From JBOFOR01 sp051659545 (GTDB taxonomy: Bacteria; Bacillota; Clostridia; Peptostreptococcales; Peptostreptococcaceae), in the NCBI RefSeq assembly GCF_051659545.1, contig NZ_JBOFOR010000100.1, positions 1-7,495 of the forward strand: a stretch of 7,495 bases of DNA, read 5' to 3'. The position numbers were made by a program, and so were the translations under genes. The notes under the pieces were generated by a model. It did not search any database and had not been told where the DNA came from. It saw nothing but the letters and a program-made list of their open reading frames with translations. Below, one piece after another: positions 1 through 6,175 of the stretch (the stretch's first letter is position 1; each line of letters starts with the position of its first letter).

Positions 1-221
1 ATATCTAAAGTCGGGTACATACTTTTAATATCATCTATTATTCCATTTTGTACTAAACCTATATATTCATCATATGTTTTATTTTTATCTGGAATTGTAT
101 TAAAACTTATATTTATCACATTATACTTGTTTAAATGTTCATCATAACTATCTGATTTACTTATCTTAAATAATCTTTTGTAATTCTCCAAGCATTTGTT
201 TGTATTTAAATATACAGCCAC
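1..221 (-). CDS. AAA-ATPase-like family protein fragment, runs off the left edge
   Basis: 73 codons are visible from a GTG start to the window edge, with no stop reached. GGAGG lies 8 bases before the GTG at 221; a second in-frame GTG at 230 overlaps the ribosome site, so 221 is preferred. The segment containing LNKYNVINISFNTIP followed by TYDEYI, IIDDI and YPTLD resembles the part just after the P-loop in AAA-ATPase-like proteins (the family usually carrying a C-terminal PD-(D/E)XK nuclease domain). In such proteins the Walker A region and about 80-100 residues come first; here an in-frame TAA at 252-254 shows they are absent. It is therefore an N-terminally truncated gene, or a remnant translated from a new start. 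The family call is from pattern memory and is moderate. Function cannot be claimed without the P-loop. Confidence 0.5.
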   Translation of the reverse strand, partial: MAVYLNTNKCLENYKRLFKISKSDSYDEHLNKYNVINISFNTIPDKNKTYDEYIGLVQNGIIDDIKSMYPTLD

Positions 222-334
222 TAATTTCACCTCCGTACAATTAAAATCATTTTAATTTTAATTTTTAACTTAGCTAATAATAATTATAACATTAAATAAG
301 ATTCGGTTTAATAAAAACTTTAACTTATGATACA
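222..334 (-). promoter_or_regulatory. Extended -10 promoter and palindrome upstream of the AAA-like fragment
   Basis: On the minus strand TGTTATAAT (283-291) gives a perfect -10 with a TG extension. A weak -35 (TTAAAC, 306-311) sits 17 bases upstream. Transcription would start about 55 bases before the GTG at 221. A 9-bp perfect inverted repeat around one base (AATTAAAAT at 239-247, ATTTTAATT at 249-257) lies in the leader and could be an operator, or simply AT-rich chance. No gene is seen in this gap; it lies between the fragment and the truncated left side of the insertion sequence. Confidence 0.4.
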
Positions 335-1467
335 TTATTTAGCTACTGCATAGAATTAGGTCTATATGGAAAAGAATTAGTAGCTATAGATGGAACTAAA
401 TTAGAGGCATCTGCATCTAAAAGAAAACATTACAGTAGAAACAAGTTAGCAAAAATGAAAGAGCTTTCAAAATCTAAGATTAAAGAATACTTCCATGAAA
501 TCAGTGTATTAGATAAAGCAGACGATAAATATGAAGACAAATGTAACTTATCTAGAAGCAATATTAAGGAACTAACTAAAAAGTTAGACTATTACCTTTA
601 TTTAGAAAAACAAATGGATGAAAGTAGAGAAAATGAAATTAATTTGACTGATAAAGATGCTAAAACTGTTAAATTTGGTGAACATCAAGGAACAGACGTA
701 GGTTATAATGTCCAAGCGGTTGTGGATTCTAAGAATAAATTAATAACGACATTTGAAGTAAGTAATTTTTCAGCAGATCAAGGTCAGTTATATAGTATGT
801 CAAAAAATGCTAAGCAAGTTTATGAAGTTAAAGAATTAGAAGTATTAGCAGATAAAGTATATTTTGATAGTAATGATATAGCAAAGTGTGACTTAGAAAA
901 TATAATTACTTATGTTTCTAAACCTGTATATTCAAATCAAATTGATGATAGCAGATACTTTTCTAACAAATTCAAATATAACAAAGAAACAGATACATAC
1001 ACTTGTCCAGAAGGAAAAACACTATTTTAAAAAATGAAGAAAGCTGATACTAAATCAAAAAACATATGAATCCTAGTGCATGCAATGAATGTATTAATAG
1101 AATCAAATGTACTAACTCAAAGTCAGGAAGAAGTATAACTAGAGATGAACATAGTTATACTATAGATGATATGGTTTATAGAATTAATAGAGATAAAACT
1201 AAATATGCTCAAAAAAAATCTATAGTAGAGCACCCCTTTGGAACATTAAAAAGAAGTATGAATTTTACTTATTTACTTCTTAGAAATTCAGAAAAAGTTA
1301 AGGGTGAAGTTAGTCTTACCTTTTTTGCATATAATTTAAAAAGAGTAATAAATATCTTAGGGGTTAAAGAGATAATAGCATCTCTTTGTTCTATTTTATA
1401 TAAACTAAAAATTGAGCTAGATTATATATTTTGTAATCTAGCTCAAAATTATAACATCAAAAGTTAA
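335..1467 (+). pseudogene. IS1182-type transposase, 5'-truncated, with a stop and a frameshift
   Basis: The reading frame is open from 296, but recognisable homology begins near 335-347 (CIELGLYGKELVAIDGTK), so the N-terminal domain (roughly 100-150 residues in the family) and the start are missing. Family landmarks follow in order: AIDGTK, ASASKRKHYSRNKL, a charged coiled region, GYNVQAVVDSK, LADKVY (usually ADKGY), YTCPEGK, a CNEC..C zinc-ribbon-like segment, IVEHPFGTLKRS with the likely catalytic glutamate, and SLTFFAYNLKRVINI. The first frame stops at TAA 1028-1030, where one T-to-A change from TTA would explain it. The last part continues in another frame after 1066, so a second, one-base shift lies near the six-A run at 1057-1062. 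With the start lost and two lesions, this is a dead gene. It is the only convincing plus-strand gene in the window. Confidence 0.9.
1407..1446 (-). terminator. Rho-independent terminator for the retropepsin operon
   Basis: A perfect 13-bp stem (TTGAGCTAGATTA at 1412-1424, TAATCTAGCTCAA at 1434-1446, 9-base loop) is followed on the minus strand by TTTTTAGTTT. It sits about 80 bases past the retropepsin stop and overlaps the 3' end of the transposase remnant. On the plus strand no U-run follows, so it probably acts mainly on minus-strand transcripts. Confidence 0.65.
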
Positions 1468-1484
1468 TTTTCGCACAATCTGCC

Positions 1485-1522
1485 GGGGGAAATTCTGAGA
1501 CACGCAGTGGCTCAGTTGCTAA
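1485..1522. other. GC-richer hairpin between insertion sequence and protease
   Basis: CTGAG (1495-1499) pairs with CTCAG (1511-1515) and the inner CAC (1501-1503) pairs with GTG (1507-1509), with one A/G mismatch between them and a three-base loop. No U-run follows on either strand. Composition differs from the AT-rich surroundings. It may be part of the insertion sequence end or flanking DNA of other origin. Confidence 0.35.
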
Positions 1523-1909
1523 CTACTTTTTAATAATTACATTTGTTTCTAAATCTATTACTGTATTTGCTTTTTTTAGAAAGTCTAATCCTAATAATCC
1601 ATTTACTCTGTCTTGTGGATCTATCTCTCCAAAATCTATTTTAAAATCAGTTAAGTATATATCATTGCAGCTTACTTTATCTATTCTTTTCCTTAATGAG
1701 CTACACATACCACCACCTAGACCATAAGCATTTACAATTTCATCATCTAGCGCGATTTCGGTATCTAACATTTCAAGAAATATAGGCGATATTATAGAGT
1801 GCGATGCCCCTGTATCTACTATCACATCATTTACAACAACTTCTTTTTCTTCATGTTTTATGGTTAATGTAGTATAAAGTAATCCATGTTTATATTCTAA
1901 ATTAGCCAT
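1523..1909 (-). CDS. Retropepsin-like (clan AA) aspartic protease
   Basis: This 128-residue protein has the single-domain layout of bacterial retropepsin-like proteases. The catalytic loop VDTGAS is at residues 31-36, a flap-like glycine-rich AYGLGGG follows at 61-67, and the second family motif GLLGLDFL is at 104-111. Members of this clan work as homodimers, each chain giving one aspartate. No signal peptide or membrane segment is visible, so a cytosolic location is inferred. The natural substrate of this bacterial branch is not known to me. The start ATG directly follows the TAG of the upstream 81-residue gene (TAG-ATG with no gap), with AGAGG inside the end of that gene, so the two are likely translationally coupled. 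The reading frame appears intact and full length. Confidence 0.88.
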   Translation of the reverse strand: MANLEYKHGLLYTTLTIKHEEKEVVVNDVIVDTGASHSIISPIFLEMLDTEIALDDEIVNAYGLGGGMCSSLRKRIDKVSCNDIYLTDFKIDFGEIDPQDRVNGLLGLDFLKKANTVIDLETNVIIKK

Positions 1910-2155
1910 CTATATCTTACCTCTTATTCCTATATACTTTACTATTTGTATTTCTAAAACTTCTTTTGATGTACTGTATATATACTGACCTTGTTTACAT
2001 TTCATATGTTCTTTCATTGCTTCTTTTCCATCATTTATTACTTTTATTAAAGATATTTCATCAACTATTTCTTTGTCATTTTCTATATGTGAATCTACAA
2101 CTTGAAACTTCACAAAAGAGTTTGGGTACATACTTCTTACTTCACTCCATTTCAT
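1910..2155 (-). CDS. Conserved small protein paired with the retropepsin, function unknown
   Basis: The protein has 81 residues, begins MKWSEVRSMYPNSFVKF and ends IVKYIGIRGKI. It is soluble-looking, mixed in charge, with no signal peptide, membrane segment or cysteine motif (one Cys only). The opening MKWSEVR..YP and the closing GIRG resemble a small clostridial protein that I recall being encoded next to aspartic proteases of this type; that is memory, not a search. AGAGGTGAT stands just before the ATG at 2155, and a good promoter lies about 30 bases upstream. As the first gene of a two-gene operon it could be a partner, regulator or substrate of the protease, but nothing in the sequence decides this. 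Confidence 0.8.
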   Translation of the reverse strand: MKWSEVRSMYPNSFVKFQVVDSHIENDKEIVDEISLIKVINDGKEAMKEHMKCKQGQYIYSTSKEVLEIQIVKYIGIRGKI

Positions 2156-2180
2156 ACGATCACCTCTTTATAGTTTAGGT

Positions 2181-2214
2181 TGCGAAATATAATAAATTTC
2201 CCTATATTTCACAA
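2181..2214 (-). promoter_or_regulatory. Sigma-A-type promoter inside an 11-bp inverted repeat
   Basis: On the minus strand TTGTGA (2209-2214) and TATATT (2186-2191) are separated by exactly 17 bases, giving a start point about 20-25 bases before the 81-residue gene. An inverted repeat with 10 of 11 matching positions (TGCGAAATATA at 2181-2191, TATATTTCACA at 2203-2213, 11-base spacer) covers the -10 and almost all of the -35. A dimeric repressor binding here would block the promoter. The promoter is well supported by sequence; the operator is inference. Confidence 0.6.
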
Positions 2215-2224
2215 CTATGTTTTT

Positions 2225-2273
2225 TTGATGGAAACTAGGTTTCCCTCTTAGGTTTATAGCTAAGTCACATCAA
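2225..2273. other. Candidate three-way-junction structured element
   Basis: Three nested stems fit together without overlap. The outer stem is TTGAT (2225-2229) with ATCAA (2269-2273). Inside it are GGAAAC (2230-2235) with GTTTCC (2239-2244), and CTTAG (2247-2251) with CTAAG (2260-2264). Transcribed from either strand, the result would be a compact three-way junction. No U-run follows, so it is not a plain terminator. It could be a regulatory leader, the end of a lost mobile element, or a small RNA domain. I do not recognise it as a known riboswitch class. Confidence 0.4.
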
Positions 2274-2309
2274 GGGGTTTTGAGTGAATTCTAATGTTTT
2301 TTCACTCAA
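2265..2309 (-). CDS. 14-codon ORF with a strong ribosome site, leader peptide or gene scar
   Basis: AAGGAGG ends 9 bases before a TTG that opens a frame of 14 codons (MSEKTLEFTQNPLM if TTG is read as Met), stopping at TGA 2265-2267. The ribosome site is among the best in the window, which is unexpected in a gap. The ORF lies about 90 bases after the hsdR stop and on the same strand. It could be a leader peptide working with the stems downstream, or the first codons of a gene whose rest was deleted. The peptide itself is not recognised. Confidence 0.25.
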   Translation of the reverse strand: MSEKTLEFTQNPLM

Positions 2310-2310
2310 A
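2279..2310. repeat. 10-bp perfect hairpin beside the junction element
   Basis: TTTGAGTGAA (2279-2288) pairs perfectly with TTCACTCAAA (2301-2310) around a 12-base loop. On the minus strand the hairpin would cover the TTG start of the 14-codon ORF that follows the ribosome site at 2319-2324, so it could mask initiation. Only five bases separate it from the three-way-junction element. Confidence 0.5.
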
Positions 2311-2395
2311 TTGTTCAACCTCCTTAATCGGTCATTGGAAATTTATAGTTAATATATTTACTTTTATCTATACTCTATATCATATCCCTTTGAAA

Positions 2396-4942
2396 CTACA
2401 ATCCTGCTACACATTGAAGTTTAACTTGTTCCATTACATCCTCTATAGCCTTTTCACTTTTGTTTGGTGGATAATCATACTTTTTTAATAGCTTCTTAAT
2501 ATGCATTCTCATCTTAGCTTGAGCTTGCTTTCTCTCATGCCAAGCTGGACACATATTTGCCTTAACTGTTTTTGTAAGGTCTTTTGCTATCTTTATTAAA
2601 ATATCATCCTCCATAGTAGCTATTATATCTGGATCTGCTGTTAATAGATCAAAAAATGCTTTTTCTTCATAAGTTAAATCTATTGCATCTCCTGATTCTA
2701 TTGCTGCTAGTAATTCATGCTTAAACTCTATTAATGCTTCTAATATTTCAAATACGTCTTTTTCGTCATTACGGTTGTTGTATTGCTCTATTATCTTTTG
2801 TAGCTTTTCACTGAAAGCTCTACTTACTATAATGTTCTTCTGTTTTACTTGTTCCACTTTGTCTTTCATAGCTCGCATTAGTATGTTTGCTGCTATATTC
2901 TTTTGTGGTAGGGCTTTTAGTTTGTTTATATTTTCTTCATTTAATAAGTCAAAGGTTTCTTGTGAGCCTGCACTTGTTAGGACTATTACTTCGTCTCCTA
3001 CTATAGCTTCTTCTAACATTCTTGATATTCTAGCGTTTACTTCTTTTAGGTCTGGTGTTCCTATTCTGGTTGTTTTCATAATGAAAGATCTTACTGCCAT
3101 GAAGTATGCTATTTCATCTTTTGTTCTTTTTGATAGTAGTGCTGTACATATTTTATATACATCTTTTAGTTTTTTGGTTTGTTCCATAAAGATGTTTTTT
3201 CTTTGCTCTATAAACTGGACAAACTCTGCTCCATCTCTTATTAGTGTGTATCTTGCTTTATCACTATCTCCAAAGAATTCTTCATAATTAAATTGATGGA
3301 ATTCATTTCTTAGTATTTCTAGTATATCAAGTGCTATTAATTTAGCTTCATCATTTTCTTGTATTTTATCTTGGTCTCTGTTTGTGTAGGTCTTTAGTGC
3401 TTCAAATAATTCTTTTTTTAGTCCTATATAGTCAACTACTAGTCCTCCACTTTTACCAGGGTATACTCTGTTTACACGCGCTATTGCTTGCATTAGGTTG
3501 TGAGCTTTCATTGGTTTGTCTATATACATGGTGTCTAGAGATGGTACGTCAAATCCTGTCAGCCACATGTCTACTACTATTACTATTTTGAACTCACTGT
3601 TTAAATCTCTAAATTCCTCTTCTCGTTCTTTTTGATTTTTCTTTGTTCCTATTAGTTTTGCCATTTCTTCGGCATCTTGGTTATTTGTAGTCATGACCAT
3701 TTTGACTTTATTTTTCCAGTCTGGTCTTTGTTCTACTAATTCTTGATACATCATGTAGGCTGCGCATCGAGAATATGCAACTATCATGGATTTTCCTGCT
3801 ACTAGGTTTTCTCTATCTTCATAGTGTCCTATTATGTCTTTGACTACTTGTTTTATTCTATCTTCATCACAGATTATTTGCTCCATACGAGACATTTGCT
3901 TTTGACTTTGCTCTACTATATAGTCTTCTACTCCTTCATGTACTTGCATGTTGTAGTATTCATTATCTATTAAGTCCATTTGGTATTTATCAAGTTTTAC
4001 TTTTGCTAGTCTTGATTCATAATAGATTTTTACAGTTGCTCCATCTTCTACTGCTTGTGTCATATCGTACACATCTATTAAATCACCAAACACTCCATAT
4101 GTTGATTTATCAGTAGTTTCTATAGGTGTTCCTGTAAATGCTATATAAGTTGAATTTGGTAGAGATTCTCTTAAAAATTCGTGAGCTGATCCAAAGGTAT
4201 CGTATAGCTGTCCGTCTAAATCATTTCTATCTGTTATTACTATTATAGTAGGGTTGTTTAGTTCATTATGTTTTACTAAGTTTCCTGCTAGGAAAGTCAT
4301 TGAAAAACTTTTACCACTACCTTGAGTATGCCACACTACCCCTGCTCTACCATCATTTTGTACTGCGTGTACTACTGAGTTTATGGCTTTTTTCATACCG
4401 TAGATTAAGGTATCTAGGTTTTTGTAGTCTATGGCGAATAAGTCTAGGATTTCTTCATTTCCTTCAACTTTTTTCCATGCCATAAATCTATCTATTGGTG
4501 CAGTTATTGTACCTGCTTTTGTATTTACTCCATCACTTATTACTAGAAAAGCGTTGTAGTAAAATAGTGAAGGTATATGGACTTCTTTGTAGTTCATTAG
4601 TTGCTTGTAGGCATCTTCAATATCTACTTCTTCACGAACTGTGTTGTATTCAGTTTCTCCGTTTATGAAGTCTGTTACTTCTACTCCTTCTGTAAGGTAT
4701 TTGTGGAATAGTTTGTTGTTGGTGAATACGTCATTGGTTTCAAAGGTACGTATTTTTCTTATTGCTTCTTTTATTGAGCTTTGTGGTATTTCTTTATTTA
4801 TGTTTATAAGAGATTCTTCTAGTTTATCTAATAGAAGAACTTCTTTGTTATCTCTAGTTAAGTTGCTGCCATTTATATATGTGTAGTCAATGTCTGTTAG
4901 GTATTCTATGACTACATTTTCTAGGCTTTCTTCTGTAAACAT
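2396..4942 (-). CDS. hsdR: Type I restriction enzyme R subunit (HsdR), internally deleted
   Basis: HsdR is the motor and nuclease of type I restriction complexes. Helicase landmarks are clear: Walker A HTQGSGKS (205-212), ITDRNDLDGQL (236-246), motif III FTGTPIE (269-275), VVDMWLTGFD (456-465) and motif VI QAIARVNR (485-492), then the long helical C-terminal region. At 848 residues it is about 190 short of the usual 1,000-1,050. Three places look spliced: after VREE (about residue 105), where the PD-(D/E)XK nuclease core should be; after LIYGM (about 183), where the linker before the helicase is shortened; and at AHEFLRESLPN (about 257), where the segment with the DEAH box is gone. The frame is kept throughout. 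Predicted to lack both cleavage and ATP hydrolysis. GGGAG precedes the ATG. No hsdM or hsdS is in the window. The family is certain; the deletions are judged from memory of full-length relatives. Confidence 0.9.
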   Translation of the reverse strand: MFTEESLENVVIEYLTDIDYTYINGSNLTRDNKEVLLLDKLEESLININKEIPQSSIKEAIRKIRTFETNDVFTNNKLFHKYLTEGVEVTDFINGETEYNTVREEVDIEDAYKQLMNYKEVHIPSLFYYNAFLVISDGVNTKAGTITAPIDRFMAWKKVEGNEEILDLFAIDYKNLDTLIYGMKKAINSVVHAVQNDGRAGVVWHTQGSGKSFSMTFLAGNLVKHNELNNPTIIVITDRNDLDGQLYDTFGSAHEFLRESLPNSTYIAFTGTPIETTDKSTYGVFGDLIDVYDMTQAVEDGATVKIYYESRLAKVKLDKYQMDLIDNEYYNMQVHEGVEDYIVEQSQKQMSRMEQIICDEDRIKQVVKDIIGHYEDRENLVAGKSMIVAYSRCAAYMMYQELVEQRPDWKNKVKMVMTTNNQDAEEMAKLIGTKKNQKEREEEFRDLNSEFKIVIVVDMWLTGFDVPSLDTMYIDKPMKAHNLMQAIARVNRVYPGKSGGLVVDYIGLKKELFEALKTYTNRDQDKIQENDEAKLIALDILEILRNEFHQFNYEEFFGDSDKARYTLIRDGAEFVQFIEQRKNIFMEQTKKLKDVYKICTALLSKRTKDEIAYFMAVRSFIMKTTRIGTPDLKEVNARISRMLEEAIVGDEVIVLTSAGSQETFDLLNEENINKLKALPQKNIAANILMRAMKDKVEQVKQKNIIVSRAFSEKLQKIIEQYNNRNDEKDVFEILEALIEFKHELLAAIESGDAIDLTYEEKAFFDLLTADPDIIATMEDDILIKIAKDLTKTVKANMCPAWHERKQAQAKMRMHIKKLLKKYDYPPNKSEKAIEDVMEQVKLQCVAGL

Positions 4943-4994
4943 TGTTTTCTCCCTAGGTTAAAAGTTTATATTATAATTATATCGAATTTTGGAC
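4943..4994 (-). promoter_or_regulatory. Likely hsdR promoter and ribosome site
   Basis: Between the terminator and the hsdR ATG the minus strand reads TTGTCC, an AT-rich spacer, then two overlapping TATAAT-type boxes (GATATAATTATAATATAA). TTGTCC to TAATAT is 17 bases; TTGTCC to the second TATAAT is 15. GGGAG at 4949-4953 is the ribosome site. hsdR therefore seems to have its own start of transcription, separate from the genes upstream. Confidence 0.4.
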
Positions 4995-5025
4995 AAAAAT
5001 AAAAGCTAGTCATTAGACTAGCTTT
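4995..5025 (-). terminator. Rho-independent terminator after the metallopeptidase gene
   Basis: AAAGCTAGTC (5002-5011) and GACTAGCTTT (5016-5025) form a perfect 10-bp stem with a four-base loop, followed on the minus strand by TATTTTT. It lies 11 bases past the stop codon of the metallopeptidase gene and separates that operon from hsdR. Confidence 0.85.
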
Positions 5026-5035
5026 AAATTGCAAT

Positions 5036-6175
5036 TTATATTATTTTAATTTTTGGCTTATATCCACTATATGTGGACCAACTTAAAACTCCATCATGTT
5101 GTAATCTTCCAATAAGTATACACGGATGTATTTTCATAGATTTAGAAAAATCAATTATGCTAGTTATTGATGTATGTCCTTTTAATTTAAATTTCATATA
5201 TTCATCATCTGGTATTAACCAATTTCTAGCTATATTATCAGCTTCATCTTCTAGTATTAATTTGTCTTCATCTTGCATATGAAAGTCTTTGCTATCATGC
5301 TCTACTATATGTGCTATTTCATGCATTAATGTAAACCAAAATGAATCTGCTCTCTTTCCTTTTAGTGTTAATTGTATTATTGCTTGTTTTCCTTCGTTTA
5401 TCCACTGCGTTGCACCGATTACATTTGTATTCGGAAACTTTTCTACTAAAACAAGTGCTATACCACATTGTGCTAATAACTCTACTAATTCAGTATGGAA
5501 CTCATCTTGAGTTTTTAGTGTCAATTCTTTTATTTTATCTATTGATAATTTAAGTTTTTCTAAATTAAATATTTTTGTATTTATATTTTTTGCCTTTAGC
5601 TCTCCTTCTTTAAGCCAAGAAGCTAATGCGTACTCACATCCATTTAGTTTAAGTTGTTTTCTACATGCAACATTCATATCTGTTATATTACTAATATCCT
5701 CTGTATTATAGAGTTTTCTTAAGTTTATTACTTTCTTATTCCTAGCCTCTGAACTTTTGCCTTTAATTTTATCGACTCTTCCTATTTTAGCTATATGAGA
5801 ATATGGTATTTTAGAAAGTATTTCTAACTCATCTATACTTACTGCTTTATCAAAATTCACACTAGTTATTCCATTCTTATTCACTATTTTATTGGCTAAA
5901 TCAAATAAGCTAGTTCTTTTTTCTTTATCTAATATTTTGTCTTGTATCTTTTTTTCTAAGATATCAACTATATACATATTATCCACTTCTTTAAATGGTG
6001 CAAATTCACCGTATACCTTAGACAGTGACTTCAAGTCTTTAGCTGATAATATTCCTACTTGATAGTCTGTATCTTTAAACTTTTTAACTATATCAGTAGC
6101 TTCCTCTCTAGTCATTTCTGATACTAAAGTTCCTTGGCTACCTATGTTTCTTACGTATAGACATATAATACTCAT
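5036..6175 (-). CDS. HigA/ImmA-IrrE-type zinc metallopeptidase (M78) with an unusual N-terminus
   Basis: The C-terminal half (about 180-379) matches the HigA-like antitoxin/M78 peptidase fusion family: ALASWLKEGELKAK, ELLAQCGIALVLVEKFP, GATQWI, FTLMHEIAHIVEH with the HExxH zinc site at 285-289, a second acidic segment LEDEADNIARNWLIP (308-321) and GRLQHDG (356-362). The stretch IPYSHIAKIGRVDK (123-136) fits the family's linker. Relatives normally begin with a helix-turn-helix, but here residues 1-115 are a different, unrecognised sequence (MSIICLYVRNIGSQGTLV...). M78 proteins of this kind act as antitoxins or cleave repressors. GAGGAGG precedes the ATG, and the coding frame of the RelA/SpoT gene, after its internal stop, ends in TAA directly abutting this ATG. 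The frame is intact. Substrate and role are inferred from neighbours only. Confidence 0.8.
   Translation of the reverse strand: MSIICLYVRNIGSQGTLVSEMTREEATDIVKKFKDTDYQVGILSAKDLKSLSKVYGEFAPFKEVDNMYIVDILEKKIQDKILDKEKRTSLFDLANKIVNKNGITSVNFDKAVSIDELEILSKIPYSHIAKIGRVDKIKGKSSEARNKKVINLRKLYNTEDISNITDMNVACRKQLKLNGCEYALASWLKEGELKAKNINTKIFNLEKLKLSIDKIKELTLKTQDEFHTELVELLAQCGIALVLVEKFPNTNVIGATQWINEGKQAIIQLTLKGKRADSFWFTLMHEIAHIVEHDSKDFHMQDEDKLILEDEADNIARNWLIPDDEYMKFKLKGHTSITSIIDFSKSMKIHPCILIGRLQHDGVLSWSTYSGYKPKIKII

Larger units (their letters stand above)
335..1487 (+). mobile_element. Remnant of an IS1182-family insertion sequence
   Basis: The element holds only the transposase remnant. The left end is lost: no partner for the right-end sequence is seen before 335. 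The right boundary may be the sequence TTTTCGCACAATCTGCC at 1468-1484, which changes abruptly from AT-rich to GC-richer bases and could be the right terminal inverted repeat. Without the left end this cannot be tested here, and no target duplication can be identified. The exact right boundary is an estimate. Confidence 0.55.

Noticed and set aside
240..340. Left terminal repeat of the insertion sequence
   Set aside because: No inverted copy of the CGCACAATCTGCC-like right-end sequence is present here, in keeping with a truncated left side.
1020..1075. Programmed frameshift making a transposase fusion
   Set aside because: The family is not known to need one, a stop lies upstream of the shift site in the same frame, and the N-terminus is missing anyway.
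1966..2178. Plus-strand open frame of 70 codons opposite the 81-residue gene
   Set aside because: It is antisense to a well-supported minus-strand gene with a ribosome site and promoter, and its hydrophobic low-complexity product is typical of the reverse of AT-rich coding DNA.
2225..2310. CRISPR array or known riboswitch
   Set aside because: There are inverted repeats but no regularly spaced direct repeats, and none of the conserved cores that I know (for example c-di-GMP, T-box, SAM) is present.
2294..2488. Plus-strand open frame of 64 codons across the end of hsdR
   Set aside because: It has no ribosome site, overlaps the conserved C-terminus of hsdR, and its Phe/Leu/Ile/Tyr-rich product looks like noise.
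2775..3287. Plus-strand open frame of 170 codons inside hsdR
   Set aside because: It is antisense to conserved hsdR coding sequence, rich in Phe, Ser and Leu as expected of a shadow frame, with no ribosome site or family motif.
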